Assembly: GCA_030068075.1 (NCBI GenBank) | Contig: CM057828.1 | Coordinates: forward strand, 111,217,699 to 111,281,698 | From: Paguma larvata | Lineage: Eukaryota; Chordata; Mammalia; Carnivora; Viverridae | Length of the DNA: 64,000 nt | Direction: 5' to 3' | Shown here: positions 43,340-53,664 of the stretch, in pieces | Numbering within the stretch: position 1 is the first letter of the stretch | Layout: every line of letters begins with the position of its first letter | The notes under the pieces: generated by a model | Seen by the model: only the letters and a program-made list of their open reading frames with translations | What the model was told of the DNA's origin: nothing | Databases searched by the model: none | Position numbers and translations under genes: made by a program

Positions 43340-46130
43340 GGCAGGTCACCCTATGGAGACCCGGGGAGAGCGGCGGCGTGGAGAGGACCCGGGGGGCCGT
43401 CTGCCTTCCCTCCAGACCTCTTCCTATGTAACTCTTCCACCGGCTGGTCCCGACTTACGTCCTTTCGTGACCCAGCAGTGATCGGGGGCAGTCCGAGGCG
43501 GCAGCGTAGGAAGATCCTGAATTCACCTCCTCCTATGGACATACCAACTCCACAGCTACATATGGAAGATTCCCTCTGAAAAAGACCTGAAAACCAGCTG
43601 AACAACTTCTTCACAACGAACAATAAAAGGGCCACATCGAGACAGTTGAGTAAACTAAAGCACAAAATATTTACATAACTTGCTGGAGGTCATGGGGACT
43701 AGTAAATTCCAGAAATTGGAAAGGCTTCATGCCCGACACAGAGCCCAGTGCAGGTCTTGAACTCACAACAGTGAGATCAAGACTTAAGTCGAGATCAAGA
43801 GTGAGGTGCTTAATTGACTGACCCATTCAGGTCTCTCCCACAAAGAAAATTTCAAATCCCAAAAAGACTAGAAGGAGTCACAAAAAACAAAGACCCTTAA
43901 GATGGTAAGACTGGAAGAGGCCTCTTTGAGCCACAACATAGCCAACTCTAGTTTCTTTTCGTTCATTGAGACCGTGGTTCTCACAAATAAATTGAACATA
44001 GAATTATGAAAACGATGTAAATTCAAGGGGAAATAATGTCATTTCCATCGACGGTTTCAAAAAATGCCTGGAGGAGTGGGGCCAACGTGGCGGAGGAGTA
44101 GGGGGACCCAGTATTCCCCTTGTCGTTCAAACTAAGAAGGACTGAAAACAAAGGCCTCTCAACCCCAAGAGTTGGGGAGGAAAAGTGTTGCAGTCTACGA
44201 GGAATGGAAAGCGAAACCCAGAAAACGCCCCAGGAACTGTAAGTTTAATCCGGGGGAGATAAAACTAACTGCGGGATGTGGAGCTGAGAGGAGGGAGAGC
44301 CGTCTTCATCTTCGGAGAAGCCAGGAGAGTGCAACAGGCCACATCCGAACGAGAGGGACAGAGAGGGTGAGACCAACACCATCCAGTCCAGAGCTTTTGA
44401 GGAGAAGTTTTGTGGTTAACAGCAGAACTCTCAGCAGAACTCTCCTCGCACCGGGACTGGCAGCCGCGGCCCACTCAGCCCGAGTCACACAGAGGCGCCG
44501 AGCAGCCTGCAGAGCGCTTCTAACCCAGGCACACAATTTACTACAAAATCGGTATAGCAGGCAGAGTGAGCAGGGCGCGCAACCGCCCAGCAAACCGCAC
44601 TATGCTGGTGCCCATTGCAAAGGGAAGACAGAAATAAAGGACCGTATAGAGGCTCCGGGACTAGGAAGAAGAGGCTGGAGGGAAGCCATTGCTGTCTCAC
44701 AAGCACACAAACACCAGCCCCAGGAATTCACCCCCAAAGCCATCCCTGCGGCAGTGGAGGCAGGACACGCCTACACCAAACCACACCCCTCCTCACAGGA
44801 GAGACACCTTTCAATGGGGAGCTACTGACGCCAAGTTCAGACTGCTGTTGAAGTAACTCCAGGTCATTTCTTCTTTTTTAAATATTGCTCCGCTTTCTCC
44901 TTCTTACCCATCCCCACCCCTGAGCCGGCCATCCAGGGTACTGGCTGGCTTAAACAGACTTTTAACCCACTCTCTCAAGGCACGTTCTACACCTCCTTCT
45001 GTACTTTCCTGTCTCTCTCTCTGGAATAACCAGGCCACATAAGTTCATCTAGGCAACATCTATCTTTATTCCTTTTTCCTTGCATCCGTCCTCAGTCCGA
45101 TTTCTCTCAGTCTGGATTAAGCTCTTTAGTCGCTTTACCTAGGCAAAAGAAACAACCAACAAAACTGATGGGCAACTAATGGAATGGGAAAGGATAATCG
45201 CAAATGACATATTGGATAAAAGACTAGTATCTAAAATCTATAAAGAACTTACCAAACTCCACACCCCAAAAATTAATAATCCAGTGAAGAAATGGGTGGA
45301 AGATATGAATAGACACTTCTCTAAAGAAGACATCCAAATGCAAACAGACACATGAAACAATGTGTCAATGTCATTCATCATCAGGGAAATACGATTCAAA
45401 ACCACACTGAGATACCACCTCACACCAGTTAGAGTGGCCAAGATGAACAAATCAGGAAACTATAGATGCTGGGTAGGATGTGGAGAAACAGGCACCCTCT
45501 TGCACTGTTGGTGGGAATGCAAACTGGTGCAGCCACTCTGGAGAACTGTGTGGAAGTTCATCAAAAAAATGAAAATAGAACTACTCTATGACCTATCAAT
45601 AGCACTGTTAGGAATCTACCCAAGAGATACAGGACTGCTGATGCATAAAGGCACATGTACCCCGATTTTCACAGCAGAACTTTCTACAATAGCCATATCA
45701 TGGAAAGAGACTAAGTGTCCATCAACTGATGATTGGATAAAGACGATGTGGTATATATATACAATGGAATACTACTTAGCAATGAGAAAGAATGAAATCT
45801 GACCATGTGTGGCAACATGGATGGAACTGGAAGGTATTACCCTGAGTGAAATAAGTCAGGCAGAGAAAGACTGACGCCATATGTTTCCATGCATAGGTAG
45901 GCTTTGTGAGACCTAACAGAAAACCAGGGGGGAGGGGAAGAGGGGAAGGAGAAAAAAGCCACAGAGAGGGAGGGAGACATAACATAAGAGACTCTCAAAG
46001 ACTAAGAACAAACTGAGGGGAGGGCAGGATGTGGGAGGGGGGAGAGGGGGTGACGGGCACAGAGGAGGACACTTGTTTGGATGAGCACTGGGTGTTGTAT
46101 GGAAACCAATTTGACAATAAATTATTAAAA
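43340..46130 (+). mobile_element. Chimeric/internally deleted younger L1 insertion
   Basis: Flanked by a 20-bp target duplication AAAATAGATCAGTGGCTTCC (43320-43339) and the same with one C/T difference (46131-46150). Contents in order: 43340-43650 GC-rich text resembling an older carnivore L1 5'UTR ('gaggcggcagcgtaggaagatcctgaattcacctcc'); 43651-44067 non-L1 sequence with an antisense SINE fragment; about 44068-45140 a felid-type L1 5'UTR ('ggcggaggagtagggggaccc'); 45141-45799 the ORF2 C-terminal part, with a frameshift near 45345; then the 3'UTR and an A-tail. ORF1 and most of ORF2 are missing. The 218-codon frame at 44172-44828 lies in the 5'UTR part and is not a gene. Confidence 0.8.
43733..43838 (-). 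repeat. Carnivore SINE fragment, antisense, inside the chimeric L1 insertion
   Basis: 'gagcccagtgcaggtcttgaactcac...gagatcaagacttaagtcgagatcaagagtgaggtgcttaattgactgacccattcagg' is a diverged antisense SINE head. Confidence 0.7.
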
Positions 46131-46540
46131 AAAATAGATCAGTGGTTTCCAGGGATTAAGGGTAGGGTTGACTACAAAGGGAGTGCACAAGAGAAATTTG
46201 AGATCAATGAAACCATTCTCTGTGATACCGGGATAGTGAATACATGATTATACATATTTGTCAAAACCCACTGAACTGTGCACCACAAAGAATGAATTTT
46301 GTTGTATGCAAATTTTAAAAAAATCATCCCAGATGTTAGGGGGATCCCAAGATGAAATGAAACTGTGACAAACCTAACTGTGTTACAAATGTTTGACATA
46401 ACCTCACTGAAGGGGATGGGAAAAGAGTTATTGATCTAGATAATTTTGGAAAACAGTGTCTTCACTGGATAATTAAGTCTAAGGACAAAAAGATCTGTGT
46501 GTCAACACTGTACTGTAGTTAGTAAATTAGTTTCTCTTCT

Positions 46541-46712
46541 TACAGAAGAATTTTAAATAATCTATGTGGATAATCCCCTTCCAGGAAATGGGGCCTAATT
46601 CTCCTTCCTTTGAGTAGGGGCTGGATTTAGTGACTTGCTTCCAACAGACAGAATATGGGAAGGGGGAAAACAGAAACTTTATAGTGAAGAAACCTGGCGG
46701 ACCTCACCTCTC
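46541..46712 (+). repeat. Direct duplication inside the L1 3'UTR, copy 1
   Basis: About 170 bp starting TACAGAAGAATTTTAAATAA and running through 'ggaaatggggcctaattctcc...gaatatgggaagggggaaaacagaaactttatagtg'. Repeated almost identically 1,004 bp downstream. Confidence 0.9.
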
Positions 46713-46878
46713 ATAGGGGTAAGAGTAATTCTAAAACTATTTTACATGGATACTAGGATTAAATAAATGAGTAAGTAAATTATGGGTAATGGGAGCCAGG
46801 TTTCACACTGACAGAAGAAGAAGTCACAAATAAACAAAAGAGGAAGTCTAGAATGGACCCTGTGGTGCTGGATTAGAG

Positions 46879-46921
<43 letters not shown>
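46879..46921. repeat. (TATC)n microsatellite
   Basis: Ten TATC units, followed by degenerate TATC and TACA/TGTA runs to about 47000. Confidence 0.95.
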
Positions 46922-46922
<1 letters not shown>

Positions 46923-47544
46923 CTGTCTTCTATATCTATCCATCTTCAGATAGATATACACATGCATACACACATGTATACATATGTGTGTATACACACA
47001 CACTTATATTTTTCCCTATCTTGGATATCTTTCAGCTTTGATAGAGAAATAAATGTAGATATGCGTGTATACATGGCTTAGTATATACACTTATTTCTTA
47101 ACTCCGTCTTCTGAGAGGACCTAGAGGATGTGACACTCAGCAACAATGAGCACACTGAGGACCCAGATATTGCTTCTAGCACTGTTCTCCAATGAAGGAA
47201 ACCAGGACTTCTTGGAAAATTGGCTGATTTCAGGACTGGGGCATGGACATGGAGGATGAGCCTGCCTGGAGCATCTTATTAGTATTATATTATCTTATTA
47301 GTATTATATTAAGGAAGTGCTTAAAAAGAGAGACATTAAGAAGGATAGGGTATTATATACAAGGAAGAGAGAAGCCAAACTGAAGGGGTATTAGTGGCCA
47401 AAACTGGAACAATTTGAGCAACCAAATAAATAACTACAGTATTGGATTATAACTTGGAAAATAAAATAAATATCTATGAGTGCATACTGATATAAATAAA
47501 TGATTGCATAAATAAATATATGGGGAGATGGGACAAATCTTACT

Positions 47545-47715
47545 TACAGAAGAATTTTAAATAATCTATGTGGATAATCCCCTTCCAGGAAATGGGAACT
47601 AATTCTCTTCCCTTTGAGTAGGGGCTGGATTTAGTGACTTGCTTCCAACAGACAGAGTATGGGAAGGGGGAAAACAGAAACTTTATAGTGGAAAAACCTG
47701 GTGGACCTTACCTTA
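47545..47715 (+). repeat. Direct duplication inside the L1 3'UTR, copy 2
   Basis: Second copy, same start TACAGAAGAATTTTAAATAA. This copy is followed by the continuation expected from the L1M 3'UTR ('ttagccagtgttgaaggttaacctcatc'), so copy 1 is probably the out-of-place one. Confidence 0.9.
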
Positions 47716-48394
47716 GCCAGTGTTGAAGGTTAACCTCATCACAGAGGAGTTATGTTATGTACCCACTTATAGGATGTAATGAGAGGGGCATTTGACCTCT
47801 ATGGCTTTATTCCCCAACATCTACAAGCATTATCTAATCATGAGAAAATAAGTCAAACCCCAAATGAAAGACATTCTACAAAATACCTCAGCAGTACTCT
47901 TCAAATGTGTCCAACTCAAGAAAAACAAGACTGGGAAAATGTTACAGACTGAAAGAGATTACGAAAATATGATGATTAAATACAATGTGGTATCCTGGAT
48001 CAGATCCTGGAATCAAAAAAGGACAATATTGGAAAATCCGATGAAAACTGGATTTTAACTATAGTTAACACACTGTGCCGATGTTAATGTCTTAGTTTTG
48101 ACAGATGTACTGTGGATACGACAGATGTTCATGTTAAGGAAGCTGAGTAAAGGGTATATAGAGACTCCATGGTATCTGGGAAACTTTTCCATAAGTCTAA
48201 AATTGTTCCAAAATAAATTTAAAAATCTAGTTCACATACTGCTGATAGCCACTTAGAACAGAGAAGTTGAGCAAATTTGAAACATTTGTGTGATATTGTG
48301 ATTTATAATAAGAAATATATATTTGATCTTCATTCTGCTTCTGGCACGAAACTAAAGTCCTTGGAATTTCCTAAGTGATATGAGTGATAAAGGC

Positions 48395-49080
48395 GTCTTG
48401 ATATTTATAACAAATCCCTTTCATGTTAAGTGTTTATGTTTATGAGTTTACGTTAATGAGGTGACTTTTGGAGAGCACCAAAGGATGGGGCTGGTTGCCA
48501 GCAGCACCAACCATGTGATTAGGGAGCTGGAGCTTTCAGTCCCATCCATCTGCCCTGACCTCCGAGAGTGGAGGAGGTCTGGAAGTGGGGTCCAATCCCC
48601 AACAGTCAATGATTTAATTCATTATGCCTATGTAATGAAGGCTTCGTAAAGACCCAAAAAGGACAGAGTTTAAAGAGCTTCATGGTTGGTGAACTGCAAG
48701 AGGTGGTATGTCTAGAAAGAGCTTGGGGGGCTCTGCACCCCTTCCCACATGGCTTCCCCTATATATCTCTTCCGTCTGACTCTTCTTGAATTTTATCCTT
48801 TTATAACAACCTGGCAAACACATGTTAGTGCTTCTCTGAGTTCACTGAGCTGCTCTAGGAAATGTATCGAACCCAAGGAGGGGGTTGGTCAGAAGCACAC
48901 ATGACAATCTGGATTGTGCCTGGCATCTGAAGCGGAGGGCAGTTTGTGGGACTGAGCCCATAACCTGTGGGACCTACCTGGAGGCAGGAAGTGTCAGAAC
49001 TGAGTTAAAATGTACGACACCCAGACAGGCTCTGCTAAGCATTGGAGAATTGCTTGGTGGTGCTGGAAAAAAACACAAAC
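48395..49080 (+). mobile_element. Solo LTR of an ancient endogenous retrovirus (family uncertain)
   Basis: LTR-like text: 'gagaattgcttggtggtgctgg' near the 3' end, 'gagggcagtttgtgggactgagccc', 'tcgaacccaaggagggggttggtcagaagcac', and a TATATATCTC/TTTTATAAC polyadenylation-type region near 48762-48812. I find no internal retroviral coding region beside it. Boundaries approximate. Confidence 0.55.
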
Positions 49081-49560
49081 ACACATATTGGACTTATTAT
49101 TGTTAACTAAAAACGATAATTTCTTAATTTGACAATCCTTTTGCTACTTTACCAGTGAAAACCCCAAAAACACATGGCATAAAAGATTTTCAAAATCACT
49201 CTTCTCATTACAAATTATTGCAAAGATCCTACTATTTAACTGCCTCATTTTAATAAAATTAAGCATACAAACTAGTGATTCCATTCCCCTACTAATATAG
49301 TCTGATCTTACTTAATTTTTTATAAAATGGGACCACATGGGTGATATACTATGCCATCTAAACTGTCATAGATTGCAATAAGCTGACAGGAAGGAATAAA
49401 CACGTGATTCTCAACCCACTTATCTGTGGCCATGTAAAGTAAGATGAAGGACACAGGGCCATATGGCTTAGTGATGTGACGAGTGGTGACTGACCACTGG
49501 AATTGGAGAGTAACTCATCCTTCTGAGGGGATGGATCCTTTGATTAAAATTCTAAGACTT
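49081..49560. other. Non-coding stretch, nothing recognised
   Basis: AT-rich. No repeat or exon found. Confidence 0.45.
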
Positions 49561-49765
49561 GGGGTGCCTAGGTGGCTCAGTCAGTTAAGTGTCCAACTCT
49601 TGGTTTCAGCTCAGGTAGTGATCTCACAGTTCATGAGTTTGAGACCTGCATTGGGCTTTGCACTGAGTACAGAGCTTGCTTGGGATTCTTTCTCTCTCTC
49701 CCTCTCTCTCTGCCCCTCCCGTGTGCTCTCTCTCTCTTTCTCAAAATAAATAAAATTTTAAAAAT
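49561..49765 (+). repeat. Carnivore SINE
   Basis: Head GGGGTGCCTAGGTGGCTCAG, GTTTCAGCTCAGG, CT tract and AAAATAAAT tail. Perfect 12-bp target duplication ATTCTAAGACTT (49549-49560 and 49766-49777). Confidence 0.95.
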
Positions 49766-49939
49766 ATTCTAAGACTTTCTCTGAATTTTTTCTCTGTTAT
49801 TTCTCTGAAATAATAAGTAACAGAACAAAATAATTTTATTTACACTTTTTTGGTTCATTGTGTCTGGTTATTTTTAGTTTCCACTGCCATATATAGGAGA
49901 GAAACATTTTTATGAGTAGAAGAAACTGGTAAGGGTCCG

Positions 49940-50170
49940 AATGCAAGATCTGAAATCACACTGCCAGGGTCTGAACTTGCCAACCACTACTTGTTACTTT
50001 AAATTCTCTGTGCCCCAGTTGTGTTGTCTGTCAAATGGGATGACAGCAGCATTTTCTTCAATAGGGTCACTGTGAAGACCAAGGAGATAATACTCATAAG
50101 CTGTCAGAATACTGCTTCACACATAAAAGCTCACTGTATGAAGGTTATCATCATCATTTATAGGGATTAC
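49940..50170 (+). repeat. MIR relic, sense
   Basis: 'cactgccagggtctgaacttgccaaccactacttgttactttaaattctctgtgccccagttgtgttgtctgtcaaatgggatgacagcagc' is MIR, moderately diverged. Confidence 0.7.
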
Positions 50171-50799
50171 AACTTTGATGACTTTTTATTACCACGGCGA
50201 AGAAAATGAAGTATTAGGTAAATGCAACAAGGTAAGTTGGGTAGTTATTTTGGTGAAGAAATGTGAGAACATTCAGCATAAAGCTTCATTCATTGGAAAG
50301 GTACAGAGGTATCTTTTAGTTAGTTCTTAGCCCAAAGCTTCTGGGGATCTGAAAATCTCCAGTAATTGTTTGCAAGATGGGAGTATTTGCGTGCATTTTT
50401 CTAGGTATAGCCTCCAAATCTGACCAGATTCTCAAAGGAATGTGGGGCTTCCAAAATATTAGGAACTGCCACTTTTGAACTGGCACAGTCAAGGATAGAC
50501 AGCTCTGCCCATGGAGGACTCTCCCTTACCTGGAGACCCAGACAGGGATAGGACACGAATCCTTTGTCTATCTTCATGCCACACTCATTGTGCACTGGCT
50601 CTTTCTTACTGTTTCTATTCTTTGACATTTTCTGAATGCATAATGAAAGCTCTCCAATGTTCCAAACACTCTAAAATTTGGGGGTCATGGTTTGGGACAT
50701 TAGCATTAGTTCTCCATGACACACACATTTGCTAAACTTTGTGGCACCCCAAGAATTTCTTCATTCATTCATGCTGTAACTTTGGGAGAATCTGTGTGT

Positions 50800-50841
<42 letters not shown>

Positions 50842-51657
50842 CTGTGTGCATTAACATTCAATCTTTCCCACCACCTTGTTGATACTTTGCCCCCACAAAT
50901 GCCCACCTATTGGTCACCCTCCTTTTCCTTGCCACCATCTTTGCAAACCTTCCGCATTTGTACTCTCATATGTCAGCATGTCGTGTTATAGCCATTTCCA
51001 ATTTTTTTTAAGTCCAAGATAAATGCAGAAAGAACTTGCACTGTGGCTGAACTCTCTCTAACTTCTTGAAAGGAAAATGTCTGTGTGGCATGACTTTTTC
51101 CATCCCTTAATCCAACTGTGCACTCCCAGAAGAAGAAAAATCAGAAACCTAGCAGGCTTACAACCTCTGGCTCCTGTCAGTGGCAAATGCTGTTACTGCA
51201 GGCCACACAACTGAGGTACGAGGCCCCAGCCAAACTAGCCTTCAGTGTGTCCACCAAAGTCAGGGCTCCATCTTTTGCTGGAATCCCGGTTGCCACTATT
51301 CTGTGAGAAAGTAGTTTTATGTGAATGATTCTAAGGATCTTGGTTCCCTTGCTGTCATTTATTTATTGTATCTGAGGTTCGCAGTAATTTGTAAGCATGT
51401 GTTTAAAATTCCAGTTAACGTTTATCTCCATTCTCAGTGCTGGCAGGCTCCAACGGTGACAACTGAATCTTCGGGTGACCTTTCCAATGTGTAATTTAGA
51501 TCTAGGAAACATCACAATAAGGAATCTGGATTCTTGAAGTTTGCAAATGAAAGACAAACTATTTATAAACAAATAATAAAACCAATCAAAATGAGGTTTG
51601 TTTTTTTTTAACAGGAAGAAACTCTAGAAATGTATATAGTACCTCATTTTACAGCTT
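50171..51657. other. Non-coding stretch, mostly unassigned
   Basis: Only the TG microsatellite at 50792-50840 stands out. Short frames carry no family resemblance. Confidence 0.45.
50792..50840. repeat. (TG)n microsatellite
   Basis: About 24 TG units with two TATG interruptions. Confidence 0.97.
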
Positions 51658-51672
51658 AAAAAGCTGAGGATG

Positions 51673-51772
51673 ATGAGCTCCTGGGTGGCTCAGTCAGTTA
51701 AGCATCTGATTCGTGCTCTCTCTGTCTCTCTGTCTCTCTCTCAAAAATAAATAAACATTAAAAAATGTGTTT
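51673..51772 (+). repeat. Short-form feliform SINE (internally deleted)
   Basis: The head GCTCCTGGGTGGCTCAGTCA and 'gttaagcatctgattcgtgc' jump directly to the CT tract (about 49 bp of head), then the A-tail; box B and the GACAGCTCAG block are missing. Target duplication of 15 bp with one mismatch, AAAAAGCTGAGGATG (51658-51672) and AAAAAGTTGAGGATG (51773-51787). Confidence 0.92.
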
Positions 51773-51787
51773 AAAAAGTTGAGGATG

Positions 51788-53147
51788 CCATCTATGAAAT
51801 GAAAAGGGAGCCTAGTGAATGGAAGAAAATATTTGTAAATCGTATATCTGCTAAAGGGATAATATACAAAATGTATTTTTTAAAAAACAAACCCATACAG
51901 GGGTGCCTGGGTCAGTTAAGTGTTTGATTTTGGCTAAGGGCATAATCTCATGGTTCATGAGTTCGAGCCCCGCATTGGGCTCTGTGCTGACAGCTCAGAG
52001 CCTGGAGCCTGCTTCAGATTCTGTGTCTCATTCTCTCTCTGTCCCTCCCCCACGCACACTCTGTCTCTCTCTCTCTCTCAAAAATAAATAAACATTAAAA
52101 AATTTAAAAAACTCATACAATTCAATACAAAAAACTAACCATCCAATGTAAACAATGGGCAGAAGATCTGAATGGACATTTTTCCAAAGAAGACGTACAG
52201 ATGGCCAACAGGTACATGAAAAGATGCTCAATATCACTCATCATCAGCGAAACACAAATCAAAACCACAGTGAGATGTTACCTCACACCTGTTAGAATGG
52301 TTATTATCAAAAAGACAAGAAATAATAGGTGTTGGTCAGGCTACAAAGAAGAGGAAACCCTCGTATACTGTTGGTGGCAATGCAAACTGGTGCAGCTACT
52401 ATGGAAAATAGTATGGAGGTTCCTCAAAAAAATTAAAATAGAAATTTCATATGATCCAGTAATTCCACTTGAGTATTTATCTAACAAAAATAAAAATACT
52501 ACCTTGAGAAGATACACGCACCTCCACGTCATTGTGTCTTTATTTATAATGGCTAAGACATGGAAACAACCTAAGTGTCCATTGATGGATGAACAATAAA
52601 GAAAATGTGATGTATATACAGTGAAATTCTATTCAGCGGTAACAAAGGATGAAATATTGCCATTTGCAACAACATGGATGGAACTTGAGGGCAATAAACG
52701 AGGCTCAGTGAAATGAGTCGAACAGAGAAAGACAAATGCTGTATGATCTTACTTATATGTAGAATCTTAAAAAACAAAACAACCAAGTTCATACATACAG
52801 AGAACAGATTGGTATTTGCCAGAGGCAGGGTGTAGGCGAGGGGCAACACGAGTGAAGAGGAGAAAAGGCAAAAACTTTCCAGGTATAAAATAAGTCATGG
52901 GAATGTAATGTACCGCATGGTGACTGTAGTTAATGCAGTATTACATATTTTAGAGTTCCTAAGATAATTGATCTTAAAAGCTCTCATCACAAGAAAAAAA
53001 ATCTATAACAAGCTATGGTGACAGATATTAACTAGACTTCTTGTGGTGATCATTTTATAGTATATACAGATACGAAGTACAATACAGATGTTGTACACCT
53101 GAAGCTAATATAATGTTGTATGTCAATTGCACTCCAGTTTTAAAAAA
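51788..53147 (+). mobile_element. Carnivore L1, 5'-truncated, split by a SINE
   Basis: ORF2 C-terminal text: 'gggagcctagtgaatggaagaaaatatttgtaaatcg', then after the SINE 'ggaggttcctcaaaaaaattaaaatagaaatttc...gtgtccattgatgg'. It ends near 53147 in an A/GAAG-rich tail. Frame remnants (for example the HCWW-like [19 protein letters not shown] segment) show the family; stop codons and a shortened frame show it is dead. Confidence 0.9.
51900..52107 (+). repeat. Feliform SINE inside the L1
   Basis: Head GGGGTGCCTGGGTCAGTTAAG (a 9-bp deletion removes GGCTCAGTC-type bases), intact GAGTTCGAGCCCCGCATTGG box B and the CTGACAGCTCAGAGCCTGGAG block. Flanks AAACCCATACAG and AAACTCATACAA are the target duplication. 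Confidence 0.94.
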
Positions 53148-53449
53148 AAAAAAAAGAAGAAGAAGAAAGGCTGAGTCCTGAAGTAACCCTGTGGCATACT
53201 GACATGCAGCATCAAGGTTTGGCTCCAAGTAAGTGTACACTAAGTGCCTGTTGAATAAATATTTGTGATTAAGTGACTTGCCATAAGAAAGAATCTCCAA
53301 GTGCCTGGCACCTAGTCTGAGCTTAATAAATATTGAGTTAACAGGATGTATCAATGGAAGCTCAGTGGAGTACCATTTAACCCAGGGACCCAACTCTCCA
53401 CAAACCAACCCATCTCACTGTGAAATATGACTGCAGCGTTCACTTTCTT

Positions 53450-53664
53450 TATTTTTAAAATGTTTATTTATTTGTGTGAGAGAGAAAGAGAGCAAGGAAG
53501 AAGCGGGGAGAGGGGAAAGAGAATCCCAAGCAGGCTCCGTGGCATCCACGCAGAGCCCGATGTGAGGCTCCAGTCCACTAACCCTGAGGTCACTAACCCT
53601 GAGAACATGACCTTAGTGGAAATCAAAAGTCGGAGGCTTAACGACTGAGCCACCCAGGCGCCCC
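53450..53664 (-). repeat. Carnivore SINE, antisense to plus strand
   Basis: T-rich start, GAGAGAAAGAGAG tract, complement of the head ending GACTGAGCCACCCAGGCGCC. Contains a small internal duplication of 'ccctgaggtcactaaccctgag'. Confidence 0.94.

Larger units (their letters stand above)
46131..48230 (+). mobile_element. Old L1 (L1M-type), right part and 3'UTR
   Basis: Continues the element that began at 42645: 'gtggtttccagggattaagggtagggttgac...gaactgtgcaccac'. Then a long 3'UTR ends 'aaattgttccaaaataaattt'. The 3'UTR carries an internal duplication (46541-46712 and 47545-47715) and a TATC microsatellite. Confidence 0.8.

Noticed and set aside
44172..44828. 218-codon plus-strand open frame, the longest in the window
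   Set aside because: Lies in the L1 5'UTR-like part of a retrotransposon insertion; composition (Arg/Ala-rich) and context do not support a host gene or L1 ORF1.
45362..45802. 146-codon frame with [21 protein letters not shown]
   Set aside because: Recognisable L1 ORF2 C-terminus; truncated and preceded by a frameshift, so a transposon remnant and not a gene.
46879..47000. Regular TATC/TACA units, checked as a possible CRISPR-like or satellite array
   Set aside because: Plain tetranucleotide microsatellite inside an L1 3'UTR; no spacer-repeat organisation anywhere in the window.
52201..52599. 132-codon frame similar to the ORF2 tail
   Set aside because: Also L1 ORF2 remnant, 5'-truncated and shortened.
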